From Girardinichthys multiradiatus (Eukaryota > Chordata > Actinopteri > Cyprinodontiformes > Goodeidae), in contig NC_061794.1 in NCBI RefSeq assembly GCF_021462225.1, positions 47,230,414 to 47,294,413 of the forward strand: DNA of 64,000 nt. Reading direction: 5' to 3'. The notes under the pieces are model-generated. The model did no database searches. It was not told the origin of the DNA and saw only the letters and a program-made list of their open reading frames with translations. Positions 1 to 11,678 of this stretch are shown here, piece by piece; within the stretch, counting starts at the first letter, position 1, and each line of letters starts with the position of its first letter. The position numbers were made by a program, and so were the translations under genes.

Positions 1-1775
1 CCATCTCCACTGTCTTTAGAGCGTTGAGCTCAAGGTTGTTCTGGCTGCACCAGTCCAACAGATGGTCCACCTCCCATCTGTACGCAGACTCATCACCATC
101 AGAGATGAGTCCGATCAGGGTGGTGTCGTCCGCAAACTTCAGAAGCTTGACAGACTGGTGACTGGAGGTGCAGCTGTTGGTGTACAGGGAGAAGAGCAGA
201 GGAGAGAGAACACAGCCTTGGGGGGAACCGGTGCTGATGGTCAGGGAGTCAGAGACGTGCTTCCCCAGCCTCACGCGCTGCTTCCTGTCAGACAGGAAGT
301 CAGTTATCCACCTGCAGGTGGCACACTCAGCTGGGAGAGCTTCTCCTGTAGCAGAACTGGGACGATGGTGTTGAAGGCAGAGCTGAAATCCACAAACAGG
401 ATCCTGGCGTAGGTTCCTGTGGAGTCCAGGTGCCGGAGGATGAAGTGAAGGGCTAGGTTGACTGCATCATCTACAGACCTGTTGGCTCTGTAGGCAAACT
501 GCAGGGGGTCCAGGAGGGGGTCGGTGATGTCTTTTAGGTGTGAGAGCACAAGGCGCTCAAAGGACTTCATCACCACAGAGGTCAGGGCGACGGGTCTGAA
601 GTCATTAAGCCCTGTGGTCCTTGGCTTCTTGGGAACAGGGACGATGGTGGAGGACTTGAAGCAGGCTGGCACATGACATGTCTCCAGGGAGGTGTTAAAA
701 ATGTCTGTGAAGACTGGAGACAGCTGATCAGCGCAGTGCTTCAGGCTGGCTGGTGAGACAGAATCCGGACCAGCAGCTTTCCGGGGGTTCTGTCTCCTGA
801 AGAGTTTGTTGACATCCCTCTCCTGGATGGAAAGAGCCGTCCTCGGCGTGGGTAGGGGGCTGGTGGGGGAGAACTTCAGGGTGGGGGTTGGAGGTGCCAA
901 GGCCCCTCTTGAGGTTGGAGAGATGGGGGTGGTGGATTGTGGCTGCAGCTGTTGGGGGGCGTCGTGGGGGATGGTTGCAGGACTGTCCCTTTGTCTTTCA
1001 AAGCGGCAGTAGAACTCGTTCAGGTCGTTGGCGAGGCGTCGGTCGTTGATGGAGTGGGGGGCTTTCGGCTTGTCGTTGGTGATTTGCTTGAGCCCTTTCC
1101 AGACAGACGCAGAGTCGTTGGCTGAGAACTGGGTTTGGAGCTTCTCAGAGTACAGTCGTTTGGCCTCTTTCACTGCCTTGCCAAACTTGTACTTAGCCTC
1201 TCTGTATATGTCTTTGTCCCCACTCCTGAAGGCCTCTTCCTTATCCAGTCTTAACCTTCTGAGTTTAGCTGTGAACCAGGGTTTGTCGTTGTTGTAACTC
1301 ACCCTGGTTCATGATGGTACACAGCTGTCCTCACAGAAGCTGATGCAGGAAGTCACAGCCTCTGTGTACTCGTCCAGACTGTTGGTAGTAGTCCTGAACA
1401 CATCCCAGTCTGTACAGGCTAAACACGCCTGGAGATTCTCCACAGCCTCACTGCTCCACTTCCTTGTCGTCCTCACAACAGGTTTGCAGAGCTTTAGTTT
1501 CTGCCTGTATGCAGGAATCAGGTGGACCATGATGTGGTCGGATTGGCCCAGTGCAGCACGTGGGACGGCGTGATAAGCGTCTCTGATGGTGGTGTAACAG
1601 TGATCCAGAATGTTGTCCTCTCTGGTCGGACATTTTATAAACTGTCTATATTTGGGGAGTTCGTGGGTCAGATTACCTTTGTTAAAGTCGCCAACGACGA
1701 TAACTAAGGAGTCCGGGTTGGTCCGCTCCACACTCAGTATCTGGTCGGCGAGCATGCGCTGTGCGACCTGCTTCA
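1..1775 (-). mobile_element. Rex1-like LINE, 5'-truncated and mutated
   Basis: This is the middle of a non-LTR retrotransposon of the Rex1/L2 (CR1-group) type. On the minus strand the end of the apurinic-like endonuclease is read at about 1309-1775 (VVGDFN near 1685, [10 protein letters not shown] downstream). The reverse transcriptase follows at 304-1302, with the thumb-proximal KAAGPDSVSPASLKHC region and the catalytic FVDFSSAFNTI near 360-395. The remaining RT, including KFADDTTLIGL, is read in another frame below position 320 and runs off the window. A TGA at 1309-1311 and a one-base frameshift near 310-325 break the frame, so this copy is dead. The 5' end stops inside another dispersed repeat at about 1775, as expected of a truncated LINE insertion. 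Family placement rests on motif recognition, not a search. Confidence 0.85.
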
Positions 1776-1960
1776 CTGCTTCAGACACTTTAAGTTCACT
1801 AAAGGTCCTCCTCACTGCTCTGAACATCTCCTCACGTTAGGAGCTCTCTGAAGATGCTTCATGAATAACTTTTATCTAACTGAGGTCTAAGAAAAACCTT
1901 AGAATGACGCTACTAAGAGCTACTTTTAGTCTTGGGATTCTTTGTGAATACAGGTCTCCC
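1776..1960. repeat. Fragment of a dispersed repeat shared with 42190-42340
   Basis: About 70 bases (GCTTCAGACACT, then TCCTCCTCACTGCTCTGAAC, then TTAGGAGCTC) are nearly the same as at 42195-42268, and both copies continue to a TTCTTTGTGAA string. The Rex1-like LINE ends within this copy. Element class is unknown; a MITE is possible. Confidence 0.5.
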
Positions 1961-2385
1961 TTCTCCAGGGAAAACATACATTTGTTGTTTCACATGGTTT
2001 GCCAGATGGATACAGGTTATCGTTTTTTGTGTCTTTGTTTTTGGCTGATAAGTGCAGTGGGTAGTGTTCCTTCACTCCCACAGAAACCATTTCTCTCTTT
2101 TCATTTATTGTACCGTTACCCTCTGCAGTCACATTTCCAGTAGGTAAACTTCTGTAACAATGCTAATACTGATGCTTGTAGTTTGCTTGCCTATTGGAGC
2201 TCGCCTCTCAGCTGGGCGACTTGTTTAGCTGATAAAACAATATAATACAAGTACAAAAATAGAGGAAGTAGAAATATAAAAATGTGTAAATTAAAAGTAT
2301 TGAAAATGCCAGGAAAAAAAGCCATCAGAGCAGCTAAAGGGAGAAGAGCAGAGTAGCAGCCCCCCCCCCATCAGGAACAAGGAGC
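1961..2385. other. Intergenic, no gene seen
   Basis: AT-rich sequence with a ten-base C run near 2360. Nothing else recognised. Confidence 0.5.
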
Positions 2386-2442
2386 TTTATTGTTGTGACA
2401 GAATGATTGATTCAAGTATGGTTGAAAATCACGGCTTTTATT
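2386..2442 (-). terminator. Candidate poly(A) signals of the first zinc-finger gene
   Basis: AATAAA on the minus strand occurs at 2437-2442 and again at 2386-2391, about 400-450 bases past the stop codon of the zinc-finger gene. Position and strand fit; use of either site is inferred. Confidence 0.4.
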
Positions 2443-2840
2443 TTCACAACCGTAAACTCAGGTGTCTGGATCAGAGCAGTTCATTTAAAATCCTTTTAAG
2501 TTATACCTTTCCACACAGTTCAGAGCGACTGTACTTCGCTTTTAAACCATAACCGCTATGAAACTTCTGATATGAAGGATGTATAGGTGTATTTTCACTA
2601 TTTCTAATGGCATTCTGGACCCCGCTGCTGTGCTGGGAGTTGACCTGAATCCTCGGACCAATGGCACTGAGGCAACAGCCGTTCTGCAGTAGGACCCTCT
2701 CATGCAACTGGATGTAAGCGATGTGAGCGGTCCGGTTTGGGACCCCTAATGGCCAGGGTATGATTGCTTTCAGGAGATTAGGGTCCTGGGAAAGCACTCT
2801 TCAGGGTCTCCCGGCTGGAATAAGCTTTTAATGTCTACAT

Positions 2841-4543
2841 CTAAACTGCTTCCTCTCCTATGTGGATTCTCATGTGTCTGTTTAAATGAGGCTTTTGGTA
2901 AAATCTTTTCCCGCAATTATGACAACCGTAGGGTTTTTCTCCTGTATGGATCCTCATGTGCTTGTTTAAGTTTGATTTGTGGTTAAATCTTTGTCTGCAC
3001 ACGTGACAACCAAACGGTTTGTCTCCTGTGTGGATCCTCATGTGTATTTTTAAAGTTGACTTTTGGTTAAAACTTTGTCCACAAACATCACAACCAAATG
3101 GTTTGTCACCAGTATGGATCCGCATGTGCTTGTTTAAACTTGACTTTTGGTTAAATCCTTTTCCACAAACATCACAACCAAAAGGTTTGTCTCCTGTGTG
3201 GATCCTCATGTGTTTGTTTACAGCCGACTTATCACTGAATCTTTGACCGCAAACGTCACAAACAAATGGTTTTTCTCCAGTGTGGATTCTGACATGTATG
3301 TTTAAATGTGACCTTCTGTTAAATCTTTGTTCACAAAAGAGGCAACCGAACGGTTTGTCTCCTGTGTGAATCCTGATGTGTTTGTTTAAATTAGCCTTCA
3401 GGCTAAATGTTTGTCCACAAACATCACATCTGAAAGGTTTGTCTCCTGTGTGGACTCTTGTGTGCATGTTTAAATCAGTCTTTCGACTGAATCTTTTCCC
3501 ACAGACATCACAACCAAATGGTTTCTCGTCTAAGTGGATTCTCTTGTGTTTGTTTAAATCAGATTTTTTGTTGAATCTTTGCTCACAATCATCACAGCTA
3601 AATGGTTTCTCCTCTGAGTGGATTCTCATGTGTAAATTTAGGCTTGACTTTTGGTTAAATCTCAGTTCACACGCATCACAACCAAACGGTTTCTCTCCTG
3701 TGTGGATTCTCCTGTGAATTTTTAGGTGAGACTTTTGGTTGAATCTTTGCCCACAGACATCACAGCCAAATGGTTTCTCTCCTGTGTGGATTCTCAGGTG
3801 TCGATTCAGAGAGGTTTTTAAGTTAAAACTTTTACCACAGTCATCACAGGTAAAACATTTTAAACCAGTCTGGACTTTCAGTGAGTCAACATTTTTCTTC
3901 TTCTTAAAACCTGCTTTAGCTGAACAGTTTGAGGATCTTCTTCTTGAATTGCCCGTCACGTGTCTCTGAAGAGAGCGCTTGTTAACAAATTGTTGACCAC
4001 ACTCAGAGCAGCTCAAAGACTTGGTGACAGCGTGTCCTCCGGACTCGGCAGCTCTGCTCTCCTTCCAGTCATTCTCACTGTCCTCAGTTTCAGACCCAGA
4101 GTCTGACAGGTGATCCATCTGAAGCTCAGGATGGTTCACATCATCCTCCTCTTCATCATCACTGACATCAGTCTCTGAAGAGTTGGAAGTGTCTCTGTGA
4201 GTATTTAGATCTGGGTTCCTGCTGGACTCTGCTCCTCTACAGTCCTCTTCATCAGTTTCTGCTTTCATCAGATCAGCTGAGCTGATGGGTGGAAGATCTC
4301 TGCCTTTTGTTTGGTGTTCATGAAGTTGTGAGAACAGAGGTTTATCTTCCTCGTCCTCACTTTTCACAACTACAGTTAGTGGAAACCTGGTGGGGTCCAT
4401 CTCCGCCTTCACACTGAGCTGCTCTTCCTCCAGACTGGTCCAAGGTTCCTCCTTGATGTGAAGAAGCTCTGTGTCCTGCTCGCCACCACCAGGACTCTGT
4501 TGTTCAGGAGCTTCTTCTTTAACCAAATGAATCTGCTGAACAT
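2841..4543 (-). CDS. C2H2 zinc-finger protein 1, exon 2 (main coding exon)
   Basis: This exon encodes almost all of a nuclear DNA-binding C2H2 zinc-finger protein. The 3' splice site is the CTGCAG ending at 4544; exon 1 (7729-7771) contributes 43 nt, giving a predicted 581-residue protein. The amino-terminal third is acidic and contains repeated psi-K-x-E motifs (LVKEE, HIKEE, SVKAE, VVKSE, LMKAE), a PLFSQLHEHQ block and a Ser/Asp/Glu-rich stretch. A first finger (CSECGQQF) has lost its last histidine (RHVTGNS). Twelve canonical fingers follow with TGEKPF or TGDKPF linkers. Helix residues at -1, 3 and 6 differ between fingers while the KS and N framework is constant. It is the most 3' of four tandem paralogs. 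Target DNA cannot be read from the sequence. A probable transcriptional repressor or regulator. Confidence 0.93.
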
Positions 4544-4719
4544 CTGCAGACGACACAAAGAGAAGACACACCTCGTTAAAGAATTAATTATTTTAGTAAA
4601 ACACAATTAGTGAAGGAATCCGATCATCATCATCATCAGTTAATGAGACTGAGAGCATTTACACGTTGATTAATGAAACAACTGAGCCATGAAGAATTTA
4701 TCTGCCAACTTCTGACCAG
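4544..4719. other. Intron 1 of zinc-finger gene 1, proximal part
   Basis: Intronic sequence with a short (ATC)n run near 4625. The intron spans 4544-7728, with GT at 7728-7727 and AG at 4545-4544 on the minus strand. Confidence 0.6.
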
Positions 4720-4930
4720 AACCAGGAAGCATTACCTTATTACAGAGGTTTTGGACCAGCTGCCCATCTTCACCAAGATCTTCAACAGATCAGTGTCCAG
4801 AGACATCTTTCATTCAATGCTCCACCATCATGCCTGCAGCACATCCAGCATGAACCAGATCTTCCAGGCAGGTAGCGGTCAATCTTCTTCGTGGACTTTA
4901 GCTCTGATAGCAGCTCAGAGACTCGTGTGA
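4720..4930 (+). mobile_element. Eroded Rex1-like LINE fragment
   Basis: On the plus strand the translation contains DQLPIFTKIFNRSVS and then, after a jump, FVDFSSDSSS. These correspond to DQLSPVFTDIFNTSLE and FVDFSSAFNT of the better-preserved LINE at 1-1775. The copy is very short and has lost sequence between the two motifs. Confidence 0.45.
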
Positions 4931-6989
4931 CCTTAACGACCCTTTTGGGTGATTGTTTCAACTACCACTAATTAGCAGGGAACAAACCCAGGATCAGAAC
5001 TGAAGAAGACTTTTGGATTGGAAGTGAAATGTTGTTCGGGAAACTAGAGAAGAAGTCTAGCATTGTTCTATCCAAGCAGCTAGAACTACAGCTCTGTTTC
5101 CGTCCGTGTAATCCCACAAATCCTCCACAGATCCCCACAACCTGTTCAGCCACTGAGTGATGTTGGGAGACAGGGAAAAGAAGAAGACCCTCTTCGGACT
5201 TTACCTTAATCAAAGTTACTCCGAACTCTGTTAGGATGCAACTGTAAGATGTTTTAGATTCCAGCTTTCCACCTTCAGTCACAGCAGGCAGAGAAGAGAT
5301 GAGGCGGAGCTCGGATCACGACAACATTCTGGTGTTCTGATGCCCCCAACCTTAATTTCTGTTATTTTCACAGTGATAACCTTCTTAAACAGAGTTAAGA
5401 TCCTTTAACAGATGTTTAAAAAAATCAACCAGTGCTGCCCTTTACTACTTATCAAGACAGACCAAGATTAATAAAAATTAGGTTTTTAACAAAGTTTCCA
5501 ACGGTTTAAAGTGTTTCCAATAAAATGCTGGAAACGGCACTAAAGTCCTGGCTGTGTGCTGCAAAAAGAAAAGCTGTGCACTTCCAGTTAGCTGGCTGAA
5601 AGAAGGCTATAACACATTCCTTTTGCTAGCAAGACAGAGAAATTCATCTGGAAACATTTGTTTAAAACTACATTTAGCAGGATGCACATGTGATGTTAAG
5701 CAGCTGACTGCAGGCTGGTTCCCCAAGCAGACAGATGTGATAATTAAGCAGCTAATATTAACTTGATAGACTTATGTTATTTAAAGGGGTGGAAGAAAGA
5801 TCTGTTACTATGAAATAAGCAATCAAAAACTACTAGTATGTTTAGCAGGGATTCTATATTCTAGTTTGTTTTTTGTGTGTCAAAGATATCAATAAGTAAA
5901 TGTAAAAGGTAATAATATTATTATCTGTCATAAACAATATTTGGGATGGTTCAGAGATGAAAACTGACGTTGACATCAGCTGGCCATGTCAGGCTGACAT
6001 ATTTTCATCTATTGGCACATTTCCTCTGCACCATGTTTGTCAGAAAAGTATACTGGGAGTGCACCTTAAGCTCAACTGGAAGGGATGGGACCTCAGTGGG
6101 AGTGCCTGAATAGAGAAAGTTAAATGAAAAATGAAAAGTTACAAAACTGAATAACAGTTTTACAAGGTTTATAGTCTAAATGGTAATTTCATCGTGAAAC
6201 ACCACAAACACGAGGGTTGTTAACAGTTTCCAGTACAGGTCCTTTACTTACTAAAAGGTCTTTCTCAGGGGATTAAAATACTGTCAGACTAGTTCCAATC
6301 TGAAGTCAAATAATCTGATTTCCTGAAGGAAGCCTACAGCTAATCCACATCCAAATGAGCATTTAAGTTTTTAAGACTTTTATTTCCTTTTGAAGCCTAA
6401 ATAATTATCTTCAATTCATTAAAAGGTTCGAGCAACTATTTTCTGAACATATATTTTGTATAATTGTTCCATATGTGACACATAGAAGAAAAAAGGTTGT
6501 ACATAAAATGAGGTATAAACCTTCTGAGTCAACCCAACCAGTTGAAAGCAATGAAACTTAATGATTTGGTCATTCTTAAAACAATGCAAATTATCAAGAA
6601 AGCGTTTAATAAAAATCTGTCCTTAAATATCCAAAGACTGTTTAAAGTTACAGATGCAAAAAATGAACTGCAGTGAAAGACTATCTACATAAACCAATAT
6701 GTTTTAATGAAAAATGTCACACTTTGTCCAGAGAAAATAAAAACTGAAGCGCATATAAAAAAACAGATAAATTATATTATAGCTCAGTAGCGTGTTGGAC
6801 AGTTTGCTGCGTTGAAAACCGAACAAAAAGAAGATTTAGGTTTAAATCAATAACTCCTTACATGATATTTCTATGGCCTGTTTTTAGGCGGTAGTAACAG
6901 TGGATGGTGTTTAAATGAGCTTATTCACCCTGTTTCATATTTGTTTTCCTAAATTAATTGTTGCTGTTTAAATTGTCTGTTGAGTGTGA
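4931..6989. other. Intron sequence, no gene seen
   Basis: AT-rich intron of zinc-finger gene 1. A stretch at 4980-5100 (ACTGAAGAAGAC, then GAAGTGAAATGTTG) looks like a dispersed repeat, but I cannot assign it. Confidence 0.45.
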
Positions 6990-7370
6990 TCTCTTCTCCA
7001 TCATCTGCTGGGGAAGCAGCATCAGAACCAGGGACTTAAAAAAGCTCAACAGGCTGATAAAGAAGGCTGGTTCTGTTCTGGGGACTCCACTGGAACCTCT
7101 GGAGATCATTGTGGAAAGAAGGATTCTTCATAAAATGAAGAACATTATGGAGAACCCTGAGCATCCTCTTCATCAGACTGTCCTACAACAACAGAGTGTC
7201 TTCAGTCAGAGGCTTCTTCAGATCTGCTGTAAGATGGAGCTACAGGAGATCCTTCCTGCCCACAGCCATCAGCATCTACAACGGCTCTTTGAGGAAACCT
7301 TCATAATATGAGCTACAACAACATTTAATTTCCCTTCGGGATTAATAAAGTATTTTTCAATTGAATTGAA
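6990..7370 (+). mobile_element. 3' end of a LINE (Rex1/L2-type C-terminus and 3' UTR)
   Basis: The plus-strand translation reads ICWGSSIRTRDLKKLNRLIK, then LGTPLEPLEIIVERR and a Phe/Leu-rich end. This is the usual carboxyl end of fish Rex1/L2-type LINE polyproteins (ICWGSS, IKKAGSVLG). It ends in CCCTTCGGGATTAATAAAGT and an ATTGAATTGAATT tail, as expected for the 3' end of such an element. It may be the tail of the same insertion as 4720-4930. Confidence 0.75.
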
Positions 7371-7728
7371 TTTATTTTTTAATTCTTATGAAACGGATCA
7401 AAATAAAGATATCGCACATAAATAATAACTGTGATTGATGCATGTTTAAAAAGTAAACGGGGCAATATTCAAACCAATTCTGTAACTTTGCGCCATTTTG
7501 ATCAGGGATCGACGCAGAGCCCCTGTTCATGAAACCTGTGCCCTGCACAGAGACGGTCACCAGATAAACTGGACCCCAGCAGATCTGACACACCGTAACA
7601 AGTCGAACCACGGACGCAGACAACAGCTTCATGCATTCCTGACAAGATAGAATCTATCAGCCGCCTAATATCTGCTCCTAAACTGTAACTAAAGTCAGCA
7701 GCGACATGAAGAATGAAAACATACGAAC

Positions 7729-7771
7729 CGAATCTGTCCATCTGAACATCGGGGCTGAAAGCGGCGTCCAT
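7729..7771 (-). CDS. C2H2 zinc-finger protein 1, exon 1
   Basis: ATG at 7771 opens a 43-nt coding exon encoding MDAAFSPDVQMDRF plus the first base of the next codon. The splice donor GTTCGT starts at 7728. The leftover G joins AT GTT CAG of exon 2 (4543), giving Asp-Val-Gln in frame. The same peptide begins the two paralogous exons at 18122-18164 and 30708-30750, which is strong evidence that this tiny exon is real. Confidence 0.88.
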
Positions 7772-7899
7772 GTTTTGGTCTCTTTTCCTCTGCTGCCTCG
7801 AGTCGCTGTCGGAGCTGCTGTCTCTACATCTCTGTTGACTTTTCTCTCTCCAGAACTTCCTTTAACCGTTACTGAACAGTCAGAGCTCAGCTTTAAACC

Positions 7900-8035
7900 G
7901 TCTAACTACTAAAATCACAAGAGAAGCCTCCGACTGCCGCTGCTGTAGAAGGAGAGGCCTCAACTTACGTCATCGAAACGAGACCCGGAAGTCACGCCCA
8001 CACAGGGCACTGACATTCATCCGCCATATTGGCAG
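7900..8035 (-). promoter_or_regulatory. Promoter region of zinc-finger gene 1
   Basis: Upstream of exon 1 on the minus strand is a CpG-richer block with CGCCATATTGG (YY1-like, 8022-8032), CCGGAAGT (ETS-like, 7985-7992) and TTACGTCA (CRE-like, 7965-7972). The same set recurs before exon 1 of the paralogs. TATA-less housekeeping-type promoter; binding is inferred from motifs. Confidence 0.6.
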
Positions 8036-10639
8036 GGGATGGGCGGGCCAGGTAAATCTGAGAAACACGATGTTTTAACTGGTTGAAAAACAATTTACCA
8101 TGAAAAAAAATTGATTGCTTCAAATTTTACAGGGTTTTTTATTTGGCTCGTAGGAAAAATATTCTATTATTTGCTGAATTGAAAGTTGAGCTTTAACATA
8201 AAAGTGAGAAAATCTGTTATTGTTGGAAAATATAACAAGACTACATAGGTCATAGGAAGTTGTTTATATACAATTTAATTTGTTTTTTATATAGGCTATA
8301 TAGATATTAGTAAATATATAGAAATATGATCAACACAGAATCTGTAAGCAGGATCTGTGTTTTTGTTACTTTAGTTTTATTTGTTCATTGTAGTTTGGCT
8401 CAGCTGATTTGATTATTTTATAATGCTCAACTCTTTTCTTTTGTATTATTTTTTATCCAATAATTGTTATTTAGGCAAATTTTAATGTTGTTAAATAATT
8501 TATGTAATTTCTTCTTGCGAGGAGGTGGAGGATGATCTGGGTCATGGTTTCTCTGTGTTGTTGGTGACAGGTTCCCTTCACTATCGAATGCAGGGTCACA
8601 AGTCAGTTTTTTATTTGTGGGGTCTGTCCACCCTCCCTGTTTGGACCATAGAGAAGTGTTTATGATCTAATCTAAAATATATTAGACGACACAGCTAAGG
8701 GCATTTTTTTTATTATTATGGGAGCTATATCAAGGCAGCAAGTTGTACATTTTAAGGCATGAACAGTTTATATCAGAGAAGAAATCAATGATTTAATATA
8801 ATCTAGATGTTTTGTGTGGATTTTCCAGAACATGGAGGAAATTATGATTTGAACTAAAAGAAGTGATCAATCTCTAGAAAAGGTCCATGCTTATAAATGA
8901 TCCTTCTCTGAGCATGAATCAAAGTATCACTTCTCCTCATTATGCATCTGTTATTTCAGGTTTAGAATAGTTGTCTTTTGTTCAGTGGTCCAAATAGCTC
9001 ACTGTCTGAAATCTATCAAGTTTACAAGACATGTTTATTTCTTTTGAAAAAGCTGATTTACTTTTTATGTTGACCATTAAATGCTGCAGAGAACCTTCAT
9101 GTTGAAAGAGCCACAAAGCTCGTACAGTACTGCCTCCCAACAGGGAGCATTTTCTGGGGCAAATGCTGGTAGATGCTGGGGAACACAGGTCCAAAAAGAG
9201 TCTCCAAACATCTACCCTGGTTCCTGGAAAAGGTTCATGCAGTGGAAACACACCTAAAGAGTTTGGTTTTGCCTCTTTCCTGAGTTATTAAACTAAAATA
9301 TATAAAAAGCATCAGTCTTGAATTATCAAGCTGCTGCTCACATTAACCCTTGTTGATATGAACAGAATAAATTAATATCAGTATGTCCATCAGAATGTGC
9401 TAAGATTTGTTTACATTGACTGAATTCAGGTCAGCGCAGGTTTTTCTTCAGATCCAACTAAATCAAAGGAAAAGCGAGGATAAAAATGCATAAAGTCAGC
9501 AACATGGCGAGTATTTAAAAAAATTAAGTGAAACCTATATTTCTCTAAATCAAAAGATTTAGGACAACTAATGGATGGACAGTTAAAACCAGCTTTTTTA
9601 AAACCCAAAACTGTAATATAAAGCTGGATCAATAAGAAGCGTTATAATAAAGTTCACTTTTTATCATATTCTGATACACTTCTTTGTGTCACTGTATCTT
9701 TCCATCAACAGTAGAAGGTAGTGACATATTTTATCTTTAGGATTTCACAAAATAAAATAAATATAAAAATATGTTTCTGATCATATTGCAACATCTGAAC
9801 TCTGTAACAGAACATATGTTGCATTCATGCCATGTTATTCTTACACTATTTTATTTTGTGATGCATTAGGGCTGCATCCTTTTAGAAAGAGGAAGTTGGA
9901 ACATTATTGTTAAATGTTGCAATGAGGACACACCGTGATTAAATGAATATTTTCCTCTGTTCATCAGTCTTTCCCAGCACTCCGAGCTTCCAGGATCGTG
10001 GTCCAATGGATCTGTTTCATTATTGGCGAACAGAAACAGATTAAAATGGACGATTTTGATTTGATATGTTTGATCATTTTCATCACAGAACTGACATAAA
10101 AATGTGTCATTTATCACAAATAAATCAGACATATGTTACTATGTCAAAGTTACAATAGTGCTTCCACTTGAAAAATGTTCTTTTATGTCTTACCTTTACA
10201 CAGGTACTAAAAGTTTGCATGTAGACATAACTGTGGAGCTATACTTGATTTATTTCAGGTATGTAATTTCAGGCAGAAATTGATTTTAAAACCCTTAAGG
10301 CTTAACAGGTTATTCCCTAGTCGGGTTTAATGGCCTTTAATACCACCATCTTTTCTTTTTGTCTTTTCAAAGCTACGAGGCAAGTTAGCTCTTCCTCCTT
10401 GTCAAATGACGCCGTGGCAGAAAGTATAGGAAATTGGTCCGTTCGACTATGAAACCTCCAACGTCGGTAGAATGAGCAGATTTCACGCCACTTCCAGTAC
10501 ATCGGACTCTGTGGGAGCCTTCAGTCCTGCACATAAACATTCTGCATGTGTTCACCACTCACGCTCTATTTGTTTGGCACACATGGACACCAAACTGAAA
10601 ACCCATGGTAAAGTGTTGGTGCACCATTAGACCTCTATC
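8036..10639. other. Intergenic, no gene recognised
   Basis: AT-rich spacer between the promoter of zinc-finger gene 1 and the 3' side of gene 2. Open frames here are short and unlike any family I know. Confidence 0.5.
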
Positions 10640-11150
10640 ATCTTTCTAAGGAATAACAGCATCGAGTCCGTATTGCCCCTAGGGGGCGGCACCACAAGTA
10701 ACAGCAAATTTCAGAAACTAATATTTTCAGCTGTTAAATTGTTTTCATTGGGCTTATTGTCAATATGACTGCTATAGCAAGCTAGCATTAGTTAGCGTTA
10801 GCCTACCCTCTCACTGCCTCTAGGTCATATCTTTCCGTTTGACACCGGATGGCTTCCCTCTCTCCCCTGTACTGATCCGCAGTGCTTCGGGTCTCGCTGC
10901 ACAGAACCTTCTCTGGTTCTCTTCTTTCACTCTGACAGCAACCATAAACGGAGCAGCAGTCTAGGCTCGTATGTTTTTTCTTGTTTGGATCCGACCCAGA
11001 TAGATCATGTGCTAATGGAAAAGAGGCATAAGAGTGTTCATCTGCTGTGACTTCCCTAATCTGAATCCACTGGATAGAGAGAATGGGCCACAAATTCAAT
11101 GTGAAGACTTCTTTTCCGTGGTACCATGAATTATTACACATTGAAAAGAG
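10640..11150. repeat. Dispersed repeat, copy A (same family as 15617-16155 and 36905-37300)
   Basis: Shares with the other two copies TTCAGCTGT, GGGCTTATTGT, GCAAGCTAGCA, TTAGCGTTAGC and TGGCTTCCCTCTCTC in the same order. Likely a non-autonomous DNA transposon; ends of this copy are not clear. Confidence 0.5.
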
Positions 11151-11678
11151 ACGAGGTGTTTAAACCTAATTCTAACCACTAATTTGCTTTTGGAAAGAAC
11201 ATGTCATCCAAACCCTATAAGAAAAATCACCAGGAACTATTAGTTGATTTAAAGTGACAATTTAATTAAAACAAAAAACATGCAAATCTATTATTTTAGG
11301 CATTCACTGATGAGAGATGGTCACAAACTGGACAAATATAAAAGACAAGACTTATTTTGTTGCCGACTGTCTCAGTGACCAGCAAAGAATGTCAGCTGGG
11401 TCTCTCCTCCGTTCCGAGTTCACCCCCGTCTCTCAAGGCTGGGAAGTACTGGAACAAAGTCCCTTGAGTCAGCCTTGGGGGCCAGCCTTTAGAGGGCCAC
11501 TCTACCCTTTTTGCATTTCCTAAAAACCAGATTAGACATTTAACGCAAATTATTTCATTCCAAAGTTTTGAATATTTAAAGTTAAAGTAATTGCGCTTTA
11601 CAAACATTAATACCAATTTTCAAGGATGTAGGAGTAGATAGCCGTGTTTTACTTCCACAGTTGTCTTTAAATCCACAT
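11151..11678. other. 3' flank of zinc-finger gene 2
   Basis: AT-rich; likely contains the 3' UTR of the gene ending at 11679. No clear AATAAA seen on the minus strand close to the stop. Confidence 0.4.

Noticed and set aside
3019..3969. Plus-strand frames with repeated FSPVWILMC / PQTSQPNG peptides over the zinc-finger exons (also 11698-12870, 24120-24617, 43261-43518)
   Set aside because: They are antisense readings of the repeated finger and linker codons; the minus-strand frames have intact Cys2His2 spacing and splice signals.
4409..4606. Alternative start MCFTKIINSLTRC in front of zinc-finger exon 2
   Set aside because: In another frame and across the splice acceptor; the exon 1 model explains the start better.
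7502..7771. 89-codon single frame beginning MDAAFSPDVQMDRF
   Set aside because: Only the first 43 nt are coding; after the GT donor the sequence is intronic, as paralogs show.
10803..11141. 112-codon minus-strand frame
   Set aside because: Lies within dispersed repeat copy A; no domain and not kept in the other copies.
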